Origin: Atopobium sp. oral taxon 199 str. F0494
Lineage (GTDB): Bacteria > Actinomycetota > Coriobacteriia > Coriobacteriales > Atopobiaceae
Assembly: GCF_000411555.1 (NCBI RefSeq)
Contig: NZ_KE150486.1
Location: forward strand, 744,001-808,000
Reading direction: 5' to 3'
Length of the DNA: 64,000 bases
Shown here: piece by piece, positions 42,128 to 51,265 of the stretch
Layout: each line of letters opens with the position of its first letter
Numbering within the stretch: the stretch's first letter is position 1
Notes under the pieces: model-generated
The model's input: only the letters and a program-made list of their open reading frames with translations
Told to the model about the DNA's origin: nothing
The model's database searches: none
Position numbers and translations under genes: made by a program

Positions 42128-42476
42128 TGGTTTCTCCCTTTCATGCCCAGCCGCGCGCTAAAACGCCTGACTCATCGCTTGAAATCGATAGTTCGGCTCT
42201 CACGCTCAACTGGTTGATACCACCTATCCACTTATGCAGTATATCCCTCTTTACCTTCACGGTCTGGGTACGTTAACACTCTTTACGCTTGGCGATAAAA
42301 CTCGACCGTTTACCGATACTATGCCTATAAAATACCTGCTAACAGAGATGCTTAAACCATTATTTTCTCTCGACATTTTCAGCAACCGGTAGCACAATCT
42401 ATGGAGACCTCAACTACCCTGTCAGCTCTACTGGTATTACAGAAGGCTCATACCGGTAGTACAGAAAGGATCAAAC
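42128..42476. promoter_or_regulatory. Divergent promoter region with operator-like repeats (amino-sugar locus)
   Basis: 349-bp spacer between the PTS operon and the kinase-aldolase genes. At 42208-42224 is AACTGGTTGATACCACC, whose TGGT-N4-ACCA core fits GntR/UTRA (NagR/DasR-type) sites. On the kinase side are three related sites: near 42384-42397 (AACCGGTAGCACAA), 42429-42444 (TACTGGTATTACAGAA) and 42451-42466 (TACCGGTAGTACAGAA), the last two spaced exactly 22 bp. They immediately precede the kinase start. Most likely they are operators for the GntR/UTRA regulator at 38 kb, linking both halves of the pathway. Confidence 0.65.
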
Positions 42477-43412
42477 GTGATTCTGACCGTTACGGCAAAC
42501 GCCTCTATCGACAAAGCCTATCGTCTTGCAGGTCCCTTGACAGACGGCACCGTTCACCGCGTTGTCACCTGCGATGACAGTGCGGGCGGTAAGGGGCTGA
42601 ACGCGTCTCGCGCAATCGTTACCTGCGGAGAAGACCTTCTCGCCACCGGATTTGTCGGCGGAAATAACGGCAGGTATCTCTGCGAGCTCGCCGCAAAAGA
42701 CGGTCTCCGCGAGGATTTTGTACGCGTATCCCAAGAAACGCGCTGCTGCGTCAATGTACTTGAGGCAAACAGGCGCTCAACGGAGTTTTTAGAGCCGGGA
42801 CGTCCTGTAACGGATGCAGATGTTGAGGCGCTGCATCAAAAAATCCGCGCGCACACCCCTCAGGCAGACGTCGTTACTATCAACGGAAGCGTTCCCGCGG
42901 GCATGACCCCCGACGCATACGCTGACCTCATAGAGCTGGTGCAGTCGTACGGAACGCCCTGCATTCTTGACACCTCTGGAGAACTTCTTAAGCGCGGAGT
43001 GAGCGCTCGCCCCGCTATGATCAAGCCCAATGCGGACGAAATCGGGCAGCTGCTGGGACGCACGATTACAGACGACACAGACGTACTCAGCGCAGCGCTT
43101 GAGTTGCATGAAGCGGGCATAGAAAACGTAGTAGTTTCGCTTGGTGCAAAAGGGGCGTGCATGGCGTGCTCCGAGGGCGTCTTCCGCGGGTATGCTCCAA
43201 AAATCGATGCTTTGAACCCTGTCGGAGCAGGAGATACGCTGGTCGGCGCCTTTGCAGTAGGACTTTCTCGAGGATATGACGCGCCGGAGCGGCTTCGCTT
43301 CGCTCTGTCATGTGCAAGCGCCAGCTGCCTTATGGAGGGCACCGGCCGTTTTAATCCTGAAATCGCTTCAAAACTCGCAGCACAAACAGAGGTCAAACGT
43401 ATTACTCTATAG
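42477..43412 (+). CDS. PfkB-family sugar-phosphate kinase (tagatose-6-P kinase/1-phosphofructokinase type)
   Basis: 311-residue ribokinase-family enzyme of the LacC/FruK branch. The substrate-end motif is in DSAGGKGLNASRAI and the catalytic motif NPVGAGDTLVGAF (Asp as base). It starts with GTG at 42477 after AAAGGA. Sequence alone cannot separate tagatose-6-phosphate from fructose-1-phosphate kinases. The neighbours (AgaS, class II aldolase) favour phosphorylation of tagatose-6-phosphate to tagatose-1,6-bisphosphate. It is divergent from the PTS genes across an operator-rich spacer. Confidence 0.9.
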   Translation: MILTVTANASIDKAYRLAGPLTDGTVHRVVTCDDSAGGKGLNASRAIVTCGEDLLATGFVGGNNGRYLCELAAKDGLREDFVRVSQETRCCVNVLEANRRSTEFLEPGRPVTDADVEALHQKIRAHTPQADVVTINGSVPAGMTPDAYADLIELVQSYGTPCILDTSGELLKRGVSARPAMIKPNADEIGQLLGRTITDDTDVLSAALELHEAGIENVVVSLGAKGACMACSEGVFRGYAPKIDALNPVGAGDTLVGAFAVGLSRGYDAPERLRFALSCASASCLMEGTGRFNPEIASKLAAQTEVKRITL

Positions 43413-43481
43413 CTGGTTATACACTCATCCCGCAAAAGGGAAAGGGTACTTACTCGCCTCGCAAGAGGGAAAGGAGACACT

Positions 43482-44333
43482 ATGTTTGTTTCTACTAAAC
43501 AGATGCTGTTGGACGCACAAGCAGGACACTATGCCGTCGGCGCCTTCAACATCGAAAACCTTGAGTTTGTGATGGCCGTCATTAAAGCGGCCGAAGAGCG
43601 CCGCTCCCCTGTCATTTTGCAGACTACGCCAGGCACCGTAAAGTATGCCAATCTTGGTCTGTTTACCGCGATGGTTCGCGAAGCCGCTGAGCAAGCCACA
43701 GTGCCTGTAGCTTTGCACCTCGATCATGGCGATGGCTTTGACCGCTGCATTCAAGCGGCGCGCGCGGGCTACACTTCCGTCATGATTGACGGCTCTCATG
43801 TGCCTTTTGAGGACAATATCGCTCTTACCGCATCTGTCACTCAGTTCGCCGGTCCTATCGATCTTCCCGTTGAGGCTGAGCTTGGTAAGGTTGGCGGCAA
43901 AGAGGATGACGGCCCTGCGGTTGAGGGTGAAAACCCCTATACCGACCCTGATGAAGCGGTCGAATTTGTCGAGCGCACCCGGTGCACCTCGCTGGCTGTC
44001 GGCGTCGGTACGGCGCACGGCGTCTATAAAGGCATTCCCCATATCGAGCAGGGCGTCCTGAAGGAGATTCGTTCGCGTTTGGACATTCCTTTGGTACTGC
44101 ACGGCACCTCCGGCGTTCCCGACGACCAAGTTGCCGAAGCAATCCAAAACGGCATCTGCAAGGTCAACTACGCCACCGAACTCCGCCAGGCGTTTACCGG
44201 CGCCTTCATGCACTACATGGCCGAGCATCCCGACAACTTTGATCCAAAGAAGCCGTCCATCCCCGGCATGCAGGCCATTACCGATGTTGTCGCCAGCCAC
44301 ATGGACAACCTTGGTTCTTCTCGCAAAGCCTAG
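43482..44333 (+). CDS. Class II ketose-bisphosphate aldolase (tagatose/fructose-bisphosphate type)
   Basis: 283-residue zinc aldolase. Key residues are in ALHLDHGDGFD (catalytic Asp and zinc His), EAELGKVGG (Glu), GVGTAHGVYKG and VLHGTSGV (zinc His), and CKVNYATELR. The length and blocks fit GatY/KbaY as well as FbaA. It cleaves tagatose- or fructose-1,6-bisphosphate to DHAP and glyceraldehyde-3-phosphate. It follows the kinase by 69 bp; that spacer contains two copies of a GGGAAAGG-type ribosome-site-like sequence. As the only aldolase in the window it might also serve glycolysis. Confidence 0.9.
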   Translation: MFVSTKQMLLDAQAGHYAVGAFNIENLEFVMAVIKAAEERRSPVILQTTPGTVKYANLGLFTAMVREAAEQATVPVALHLDHGDGFDRCIQAARAGYTSVMIDGSHVPFEDNIALTASVTQFAGPIDLPVEAELGKVGGKEDDGPAVEGENPYTDPDEAVEFVERTRCTSLAVGVGTAHGVYKGIPHIEQGVLKEIRSRLDIPLVLHGTSGVPDDQVAEAIQNGICKVNYATELRQAFTGAFMHYMAEHPDNFDPKKPSIPGMQAITDVVASHMDNLGSSRKA

Positions 44334-44429
44334 GCGGCGAGAAGAACCTGGCTTCCGGTTACCTGGCTCTTTTCGATTTACCCACGTTTTGGGTCTCAGC
44401 AAATCTGAGAGTCCGGCCTTAGTCCGGCT

Positions 44430-45497
44430 TTAGCAAATCTTAAAGAGCCAACCTTCGGGAGCCTCAATCTCGCCGGATTGGATGGCTGTGAGCGTGCTGC
44501 GGAGGTTGGTCATCACAGGGCCAACCTCGCTCATGCCAGAACCAAAGATAATTTCTTTCTCGCCATCGACAACCTTGCCGACAGGTGAAATAACAGCAGC
44601 CGTGCCGCACATGCCGCACTCAACAAACCGGTCGATTTCGTCAAAGCGCACCGGCCGCTCTTCAACTTCCATGTGCAGATACTCCTTGGCAACATGGACC
44701 AGCGAGCGGCGCGTAATAGACGGCAGAATCGAATCAGTAAAGGACTGAGGAACTACAAGCGTGCCGGCCTCATCCACAAACAGGAAGTTTGCGCCGGACG
44801 ACTCTTCAACGTAGGTGCGCGACTGCGAATCCAAATACATGCTGTCCGCGAAACCCGCTTGATGCGCCTCGGTTGTCGGCAAAAGCGACATGGCATAGTT
44901 CAAGCCGGCTTTGATGTTGCCTGTGCCATGGGGAGCGGCGCGGTCATAGTGGGAAACGGTCAGCGCGACGGGCTTCACACCGCTGGAATAATAAGCGCCC
45001 ACGGGAGTAACCATAATGCGGAACTCATAGGTAGACGAAGGCTGAACGCCAATAGTATCGCCTGTGCCGACCATAAACGGGCGAACATAGAGCGTAGATC
45101 CGGTTCCAAACGGCGGAACCCATGCGGCGTTTGCCATCACGACCTGCTTAACGGCATCGAGGAATCGCTCCTCAGGAAAAGCCGGCATGACAATGCGCTT
45201 TGCCGACGTAGCCATACGAGCGGCGTTGAGGTCGGGCCGAAAGCACACGATGTCGCCATCTTTAGTGGTATACGCCTTCAGGCCTTCAAAAACCTCTTGG
45301 CAATAGTGAAGGATATTGGCGCACTCGGAAAGCCGCAGCGTGTGGTCACGCGTCAGACCACCCTTGTCCCATGCGCCGTCAGCATAGTGCGACACATAGC
45401 TGTAGTCAGTCTTGCGATACTTAAACCCAATGTTTGACCAGTCAAGATCAACCTTATCAACCGTATTGGTAAACTGGTCGTTATCAAAGTCCGTCAT
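44430..45497 (-). CDS. ilvE: Branched-chain amino acid aminotransferase
   Basis: 355-residue fold-type IV PLP enzyme. The cofactor Lys is in GTGNIKAGLNYAMSL, Glu in YVEESSGANFLFV, and GMCGTAAVISPVG and ILPSITRRSL are typical of IlvE family II. It interconverts Leu, Ile and Val with their keto acids. It is single, convergent with the aldolase gene; a 96-bp spacer (44334-44429) holds one GGCGAGAAG motif and repeated AGTCCGGC words but no clear terminator. Confidence 0.95.
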   Translation of the reverse strand: MTDFDNDQFTNTVDKVDLDWSNIGFKYRKTDYSYVSHYADGAWDKGGLTRDHTLRLSECANILHYCQEVFEGLKAYTTKDGDIVCFRPDLNAARMATSAKRIVMPAFPEERFLDAVKQVVMANAAWVPPFGTGSTLYVRPFMVGTGDTIGVQPSSTYEFRIMVTPVGAYYSSGVKPVALTVSHYDRAAPHGTGNIKAGLNYAMSLLPTTEAHQAGFADSMYLDSQSRTYVEESSGANFLFVDEAGTLVVPQSFTDSILPSITRRSLVHVAKEYLHMEVEERPVRFDEIDRFVECGMCGTAAVISPVGKVVDGEKEIIFGSGMSEVGPVMTNLRSTLTAIQSGEIEAPEGWLFKIC

Positions 45498-45751
45498 GCT
45501 GTCCCTTCCTCATGAAACCATCCACTGAAACCACCCGCGCCAAGCCGGAGCCAGAATGCCTTTAGCTCAATGCCGGTCTGTGTACCGCTTCCTATACAAA
45601 CATGATTTGATTGCGCATGTGGCGAGAAGCGCATCTGTTAACGTGATATTTATTTTTGTCTCCATCTTTTCGTCATATGAAACGATGGATATACGCCAAA
45701 CGATGGGTATAAGCCATTTGACACCTATCGATTTTGTCAAAAGAAGGCAGC

Positions 45752-46111
45752 ATGGATATTCAAATTAAGCGGACGTATGAGGCTCCTGAAGCAACGGATG
45801 GCTATCGCGTATTGGTGGATCGTCTCTGGCCGCGCGGCATCAAGAAAGAAAACCTTTATATGGACCTGTGGGCAAAGACGATTGCCCCCTCAACCGAATG
45901 CCGCAAGGCGTTCAATCATGATCCGGCGCGTTTTGATTCTTTTGTCAAGCAGTACACCGATGAGCTTGACAACAATCCCGATGCGGCGACGTTTATAGAA
46001 AACCTCAAGAAAACGGGGGCTTCTCGCGTAACGCTTCTCTATTCCGACAAGGATACGCGCTACAACAACGCCGTTGTGCTCAAGAGCTGGCTCACAAAGA
46101 ATCTGGATTAG
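45752..46111 (+). CDS. DUF488-family protein (YeaO-like)
   Basis: 119 residues with VLVDRLWPRGIKKE near the start and RVTLLYSDKDTRYNNAVVL near the end, the hallmarks of the YeaO branch of DUF488. The function is unknown. ATG at 45752 follows AAGAAGG by four bases. The upstream 254-bp spacer contains one GGCGAGAAG motif and a TTGACA-like hexamer near 45718 without a convincing -10. Confidence 0.88.
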   Translation: MDIQIKRTYEAPEATDGYRVLVDRLWPRGIKKENLYMDLWAKTIAPSTECRKAFNHDPARFDSFVKQYTDELDNNPDAATFIENLKKTGASRVTLLYSDKDTRYNNAVVLKSWLTKNLD

Positions 46112-46126
46112 CTGGTTTCGACCTGA

Positions 46127-46972
46127 CTAGCAAGTTTCAATCGGTGTCGAGAAGAGCCTCTGGTAGAGCTTGAGCTCCTCTGCACCGGGAATGCTGGAGC
46201 GAAACTCAACATGAGTCGAGGCATTGTCGGCGATGGGATGGGCTGCGCTGGCATTGCCGACAGAATCGGCTACAGCGCTTGCGGCGACGGGCGCTCTGGC
46301 AAGCAGACCACCACGTTTCAGCAGACGGTGCAGCTGATGCGCCGCTCCGGCGCCTCCGTCATAAAAGTCGACATCGCCGAGGACGACTCGAATCTGCCGC
46401 GTGATGAAGGGGTAATGTGTGCAGCCAAGCACCACCGCGTCAGTTGACCCTGCATATCGGCCAATTAGGTTCTCAAGCAAGTCGTACATCTCGGGAGAGT
46501 CGGCCTTATCGGCTTCAATAAGCTCCACGATGCCCGCGCCTGCAATAGGAATGACTTCGGAAGTTGCTCCCCATGTGACTTCGAGCGTGTGAAACTTTGG
46601 GAGCGACAGGGTTCCCGCCGTCGCCATCACAATAATCCGACCGTGCGGATGCGCAAGCGCCGCTGGTTTGAGCGCAGGTTCAACACCAACGATTGGCAGT
46701 TTGGGATAGGTCTTTCGCAACGTCTGAGCCGCCGCGGCCGTCGCTGTGTTGCAGGCGATAACTAGAGCCTTTGCGCCTTCCTGAATGAGACCATGCGCGA
46801 TCTCATGCGAGCGCTGATTGATTTGCTCGGGAGTCTTAGTGCCATAGGGAGCATGTGCGGAATCGCCGTAAAAGACGAAATTCTCATAAGGAAGCTCAGC
46901 CGTCAGATGTTTGAGGACGCTGATGCCGCCAAGGCCCGAGTCAAAAACACCAATAAAGCTGCTGCTTGTCAT
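46127..46972 (-). CDS. murI: Glutamate racemase
   Basis: Makes D-glutamate for peptidoglycan; 281 residues. The two catalytic Cys are in LVIACNTATAA and VVLGCTHYPF; FDSGLGGISVL and YGDSAHAPYG are family blocks. ATG at 46972 follows AAAGGAGG by four bases. A C-terminal extension of about 35 residues rich in Ala and Ser follows the core. It is convergent with the DUF488 gene, only 15 bp apart. Confidence 0.95.
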   Translation of the reverse strand: MTSSSFIGVFDSGLGGISVLKHLTAELPYENFVFYGDSAHAPYGTKTPEQINQRSHEIAHGLIQEGAKALVIACNTATAAAAQTLRKTYPKLPIVGVEPALKPAALAHPHGRIIVMATAGTLSLPKFHTLEVTWGATSEVIPIAGAGIVELIEADKADSPEMYDLLENLIGRYAGSTDAVVLGCTHYPFITRQIRVVLGDVDFYDGGAGAAHQLHRLLKRGGLLARAPVAASAVADSVGNASAAHPIADNASTHVEFRSSIPGAEELKLYQRLFSTPIETC

Positions 46973-47172
46973 GCGCCCTCCTTTCTGCTGACCGTCCAAG
47001 CACACCGTTGCTATTTTACCCGTTCTTGATTATCGCGTTGCCGCGCGGATGTGATGGGTAGACTAGCAGCGTTGTGCGTTTTTGATGATTGACTGTGGGA
47101 TTGACTGAGGCTTTCATCGGCCGCGCCCCAAACAAGTTCTTTCTGTCGAGGGTTCTCTCTGTAAGGAGTTTT

Positions 47173-47601
47173 ATGAGCAACGCTGGTAAAAAGGTTAAAG
47201 TCCACTACGTTGGCACGCTGGACGATGGTACAAAGTTTGATTCTTCACGCGACCGCAACGAACCGCTCGCGTTCACCTGCATGGCCGGACAGATGATTGC
47301 GGGTTTTGATAATGCCGTCAAAGACATGAACGTAGGTGACGTTATCGACGTTCATATTCCTGCAGTCGAAGCTTACGGCGAGCGTCGTGAAGAAGCAATC
47401 CAGAGCATTCCGGTAGCACAGCTTCCCGGGTCAGAAAAGCTCGTCTCCGGCCAACAGGTAACACTTGGTACGCCCAACGGCTACCCCATCAGAGCAACGG
47501 TCGTTGAAAATGACGGAACCACTATTACCCTTGACACCAACCACCCCATGGCAGGTAAAGATTTGAACTTCAATATTGAACTTCTTGAGGTTGAAGACTA
47601 G
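47173..47601 (+). CDS. FKBP-type peptidyl-prolyl isomerase (SlyD-like)
   Basis: 142-residue foldase. KVHYVGTLDDGTKFDSSR, FTCMAGQMIAGFDNAVKDM and VIDVHIPAVEAYGER are FKBP blocks; the inserted flap (SIPVAQLPGSEKLVSGQQV) and NHPMAGKDLNFNIELLEV give the SlyD layout. The His-rich SlyD tail is absent. AAGGAG precedes the ATG by four bases. A strong hairpin terminator follows. Confidence 0.93.
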   Translation: MSNAGKKVKVHYVGTLDDGTKFDSSRDRNEPLAFTCMAGQMIAGFDNAVKDMNVGDVIDVHIPAVEAYGERREEAIQSIPVAQLPGSEKLVSGQQVTLGTPNGYPIRATVVENDGTTITLDTNHPMAGKDLNFNIELLEVED

Positions 47602-47608
47602 CTAACGA

Positions 47609-47636
47609 GAAGCTCTTCTCATCTGAGAAGAGCTTC
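47609..47636 (+). terminator. Terminator after the FKBP gene
   Basis: GAAGCTCTTCTC (47609-47620) and GAGAAGAGCTTC (47625-47636) pair perfectly around a 4-base loop, eight bases after the stop codon. The following TTACTT is a weak U-tract. It marks the edge between normal-composition DNA and the AT-rich sugar block. Confidence 0.75.
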
Positions 47637-47653
47637 TTACTTAAAACAACGGT

Positions 47654-48376
47654 TTAGAGACTCAGTTCGTATCTGCCTCCTACAAAGTAATCCCGACTAA
47701 GGCATATTGGTTTTTCTTCTTTATCTACAAAGAATGACTGACTTAAAATAAGCGGTGAAGCTGTTGCTACTTCTAAAAGTCTTGCCTGTTCGGTTGTTGC
47801 TTTTACCGCATTAATGGTCCAAGTTTTACTACTCACGGGCTTTCTTCCCGTAAGTATTTCTATTGCTTCAAAAATTGAGGAATTCTTCAAGGGATACGTG
47901 AGTAATTCACTCGCCCAATCATATGGAATGACGACTCTTTCGTCTGCAATAGGCAGCTCATCAGCAGTCCTTATCCTTCTAATAAATACCATAAGGCTAT
48001 TCTTGGACAAGCTAAAGAACTCCGCTTCATCCTTCTTTGCAGGAACGATTTGTTTATCAACGACACGTGCACCAGGAACTGCTCCGCTCGCTGTACACAT
48101 GTCAGTAAAACTTCGTGATGCAAGGGACTGTTCAAGTCTTCTCTGAATATGACGAGAGCCAACAAATGTACCGCGCCCCTGCATTTTGGTTAAATAACCG
48201 TCGGAGCACAAATCCTCGATTGCTCTTCTAACAGTAATTCTACTTACTGAATATTGCTGACTCAATTCTGTCTCTGAAGGAATCTTTTGATTAACCTTAT
48301 ATTCCCCATCTTTAATGGATTGTTTAAGATCATCATAAATTTGCTGGTAAAGAGGATGAACTGTAGTTACTGACAC
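47654..48376 (-). CDS. GntR/UTRA transcription regulator of the deglycase-PTS locus
   Basis: 240-residue HutC-type regulator. The DNA-binding half has PLYQQIYDDLKQSI, SETELSQQYSVSRITVRRAI and KMQGRGTFVG; the UTRA domain follows from about residue 80. GTG at 48376 is preceded by GGAG. It is at the 3' end of the deglycase-PTS block and separated from it by a strong terminator, so it probably has its own promoter. Its gene is AT-rich like the rest of the block. Likely ligand: the phosphorylated sugar handled by the neighbouring enzymes. Confidence 0.92.
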   Translation of the reverse strand: MSVTTVHPLYQQIYDDLKQSIKDGEYKVNQKIPSETELSQQYSVSRITVRRAIEDLCSDGYLTKMQGRGTFVGSRHIQRRLEQSLASRSFTDMCTASGAVPGARVVDKQIVPAKKDEAEFFSLSKNSLMVFIRRIRTADELPIADERVVIPYDWASELLTYPLKNSSIFEAIEILTGRKPVSSKTWTINAVKATTEQARLLEVATASPLILSQSFFVDKEEKPICLSRDYFVGGRYELSL

Positions 48377-48478
48377 GTATTACTCCAAGTCAACATCATA
48401 GATATCATACAAAATACAGACAGTATAACATCTTAGACATTTCTTCCTGCCAAATTGACAGAATAAAGCAACCTCACA

Positions 48479-48516
48479 AAAAAGCTGCATCAGGATTACT
48501 CCCAATGCAGCTTTTC
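48479..48516. terminator. Two-way terminator at the end of the deglycase-PTS operon
   Basis: AAAAGCTGCAT and ATGCAGCTTTT are perfect 11-base arms around a 14-base loop, with a T6 run on the minus strand. A second perfect 10-bp hairpin (48556-48579) overlaps the stop codon of the upstream deglycase gene. Together they should stop read-through from the operon into the regulator gene. Confidence 0.85.
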
Positions 48517-48577
48517 AAATATCGTATAAAGCACAGAAGCTAGAAGCTCAAACATAACAAGCAAGCGGACTTGCTTG

Positions 48578-49561
48578 TTAATAAGTTAGCTTCCACATAT
48601 AACGACGCATTGTAAGCGGATGCTCGCGTGCTTCAGCGAGTTTCTCGGCATAAACCCTCATGACAGCCGTGTGGATGAATGGATTGAAATAACTCACAAC
48701 ACTCTTTGGAACTGCTCCGGACAATCCGTAGTCTTTGGTATCAATAACAGCTATTTTTGCATCAAATCTCTGCATAAACGTAAGAGCACGAGCATCCATC
48801 TCACGGGTATTTCCTTCTGACATAAACAATAGGTAAGGCTTATCTCTCTCTGTCAGCTCAAACGGACCATGAAAATATTCGCCTGTGTTATAAGCAGCTG
48901 AATCAATCCATTGCATTTCTGAAAAAAGGAACATGGAGGTTGAATAGGCTACCTTCGCAGATGACCCAGAGCCCATAAGATAAATCAGCTGATCGTCTTT
49001 GAAATCATCAGCAAACTTCTGAGCAGACTTTTTCGCACTCTCAGCAGATTTTTCTGCCAATTCATATATGTTGGTAAGACCTGCAACAACATCTTCGTAG
49101 AGATCTGTTTTTTCAACTTGCTGAAGGATCTCTACTGCAAAGTCTAGGGCATAGCCCATTTTTTCAACCTTTGCGGCATAGTTGGCTTCAAAGCCGTGTA
49201 CCACCACATAGTCGGCATCACGAGTAAGGGCTGAATCTCCGGAATGAGTAATGGCCACTACTGGTGCTCCTGCGGCTTTTGCAACTTCATTTGCATGGAT
49301 AGTTTCAGGCGTTCCTCCACCTAAAGAGCAGGTTATCACAAAGGTATGCTCACCAAGCCAAGCAGGTGTGTCGTAATTGAATTCATTTGCCGTAAATATT
49401 TGTACATTAAGCGTTTTCGTATTATTGGCAAGAAAGTACTTTGCAGGATAGAGCTCCGACATCGACGCACCACAGCCCACAAAAGCAACATGAGTAATTT
49501 GATGCGTCTTTAGCACCTCGGAAACAATACGCTTTGGCTGATCCAGATCAATTTCAAACAT
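48578..49561 (-). CDS. SIS-domain sugar-amine deglycase (FrlB/GfrF-like), copy 1
   Basis: 327 residues with two SIS domains: VAFVGCGASMSELYPAKY in the first and YLMGSGSSAKVAYSTSMF in the second. The C-terminal block EYFHGPFELTERDKPYLLF and the ending RRYMWKLTY match the fructoselysine-6-phosphate deglycase FrlB and the Gfr deglycases, which split phosphorylated Amadori products into sugar phosphate and amine. ATG at 49561 follows AAGGAG. It is the last gene of an operon with a mannose-family PTS and a second such enzyme. The exact substrate is inferred. Confidence 0.8.
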   Translation of the reverse strand: MFEIDLDQPKRIVSEVLKTHQITHVAFVGCGASMSELYPAKYFLANNTKTLNVQIFTANEFNYDTPAWLGEHTFVITCSLGGGTPETIHANEVAKAAGAPVVAITHSGDSALTRDADYVVVHGFEANYAAKVEKMGYALDFAVEILQQVEKTDLYEDVVAGLTNIYELAEKSAESAKKSAQKFADDFKDDQLIYLMGSGSSAKVAYSTSMFLFSEMQWIDSAAYNTGEYFHGPFELTERDKPYLLFMSEGNTREMDARALTFMQRFDAKIAVIDTKDYGLSGAVPKSVVSYFNPFIHTAVMRVYAEKLAEAREHPLTMRRYMWKLTY

Positions 49562-49604
49562 GACACGCTCCTTCAAATACCATGTGTGTATAAAACGCCA
49601 AACT

Positions 49605-50432
49605 TTATGCCAGAATTCCCAGCGCAGACAAGACGATTCCACCAACAATTGCTACAACCAAAAGCCATTCTGTTTTGATACCCCGCTTAATGAGCGTGTA
49701 CATGCAGCCGGTTAAGATGAGTGGGATCATCTTTGGCATAACGCTGTCAAGCACCGTCTGCAAAACCAATGTTCCGTCTGCAAAGACCAAAGGCGTCGTT
49801 GTTCCTATAAGAGAAGCAATCATGCTTCCTACTGCCATTAATCCCACAACACCGCAGATGTACATCACTCGTTCCATGGTCTTGCCATCTTGTAGCTTTT
49901 TTAAGTATTGATGACCACCTTGATAGCCAAGCTTTGCTCCAAACCACGTCACAAAGACAGAAGGAATAATGGAGATAAGCATTGCAACAATGGGACCTAA
50001 GATAGAACCTTGCTGTGCTAAAGCAACACCAAGCCCAAAAGCAATAACGCGAATCGTCCCCTGGAAAAACGAATCTCCAATTCCAGAAAGAGGGCCCATA
50101 AGCGACGTCTTCATAGCGTTGATTGCATCCGGATTTACGCTTGTCTGATCTTTTGCATACTCTTCTTCCATAGAGGCGGCAAGACCTAAGACAAAGGCGC
50201 TTGTTTGAGGTGTGCAGTTATAGAACGCCATGTGACGCTTATATGCTTCCTTTTTCAGCTCAAGCTGTTTTGGATCTGACTCATCCGGATAACAGCGATC
50301 GATCGTCGGAGCAATACCATACAAAAAGCCCATGTTCATCTGTCGTTCGTAATTCCAAGAATCCTGAATAGCCCATGAGCGCCAAAAGAATTGGCTGATT
50401 TTCTTGGTAAGAGATACTTCCTTAACTGACAT
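49605..50432 (-). CDS. PTS mannose-family EIID (deglycase system)
   Basis: 275-residue membrane subunit of usual length. Blocks: FWRSWAIQDSWNYERQMNMG, MAFYNCTPQTSAFVLGL, SLMGPLSGIGDSFFQGT and a hydrophobic C-terminus. It pairs with the EIIC encoded just upstream (8-bp gap) to import and phosphorylate the substrate. It lacks the long insert of the EIID at 38.8 kb. Confidence 0.92.
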   Translation of the reverse strand: MSVKEVSLTKKISQFFWRSWAIQDSWNYERQMNMGFLYGIAPTIDRCYPDESDPKQLELKKEAYKRHMAFYNCTPQTSAFVLGLAASMEEEYAKDQTSVNPDAINAMKTSLMGPLSGIGDSFFQGTIRVIAFGLGVALAQQGSILGPIVAMLISIIPSVFVTWFGAKLGYQGGHQYLKKLQDGKTMERVMYICGVVGLMAVGSMIASLIGTTTPLVFADGTLVLQTVLDSVMPKMIPLILTGCMYTLIKRGIKTEWLLVVAIVGGIVLSALGILA

Positions 50433-50440
50433 TTTTCCAC

Positions 50441-51238
50441 CTACTCATCTTCCTCGAGCGGATCATAATCCGACGCTGCATTTCCGGAAATTGCAAGAGA
50501 ACTCTTTCCAAATCGAAGTCCAGAAAGAATAAAGGCAAAAACAACGGCAAACAGAGAAACAGAGGTAATTGACAAGCCTAAGTAAGCTGATAGTAAAAAT
50601 CCCAAGAACAGAAAGGCCGCCATTCCCTTTGAAAGCATCATCGATAGCAGCAAAGCCAAGCCATATGCCGTTAGAATCTGTGCGGAAACATTTAAGCCTG
50701 TGCTCAACCATGCAGGAATTAAATCCACAACAGCTTGAACGGCATCGGTTCCAAGATATACTGCAAAGAATATTGGAATAAAGTACATCAACGAGTACAG
50801 TACGGTACCCACGATAATATGCATGTGAGTTGCACGCTTAAAGTTTCCGTTTTCGATTGCTGCGTCTGCGCTATGTGTCAAGACAGCAATAAGCGAACGA
50901 AACACAATACCAAAAAGCTGTCCAAGAACTGCGATAGGGATAGCAATGGTCATAGCGGTTTCAACACTTGCGCCGGTCAGGCAGGCAAAAGCAGATGCCA
51001 CAATACTACCAAGAACCATATCAGGAGGAACGGCAGCACCGACGGAAACGAGACCCATGCTTACAAGTTCGGTTGCCGCACCAACCGCAAGACCCATGGG
51101 CACATTGCCAAGGACAACTCCTACAAGCGTAGCTCCTACAAGTGGCTGCTCAAAATTCAAACGTCCCAAAAGGCGTGAATCGAGCATACAAAAAACACCA
51201 ACAAGTCCTACTAAAAATGCACTTATGAGGGAATTCAT
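50441..51238 (-). CDS. PTS mannose-family EIIC (deglycase system)
   Basis: 265-residue membrane protein with repeated hydrophobic spans. FEQPLVGATLVGVVLGNVP and VSMGLVSVGAAVPPDMVLG are typical EIIC-Man/Sor blocks. A short acidic cytoplasmic tail ends DYDPLEEDE. It lies between the fused EIIAB and EIID genes. Confidence 0.92.
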   Translation of the reverse strand: MNSLISAFLVGLVGVFCMLDSRLLGRLNFEQPLVGATLVGVVLGNVPMGLAVGAATELVSMGLVSVGAAVPPDMVLGSIVASAFACLTGASVETAMTIAIPIAVLGQLFGIVFRSLIAVLTHSADAAIENGNFKRATHMHIIVGTVLYSLMYFIPIFFAVYLGTDAVQAVVDLIPAWLSTGLNVSAQILTAYGLALLLSMMLSKGMAAFLFLGFLLSAYLGLSITSVSLFAVVFAFILSGLRFGKSSLAISGNAASDYDPLEEDE

Positions 51239-51265
51239 ACACGTCTCCTTTCACATTATAGTTTT

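Noticed and set aside
43425-44402. A 325-codon minus-strand frame over the class II aldolase
   Set aside because: Antisense shadow of a well-supported aldolase gene, without a ribosome site.
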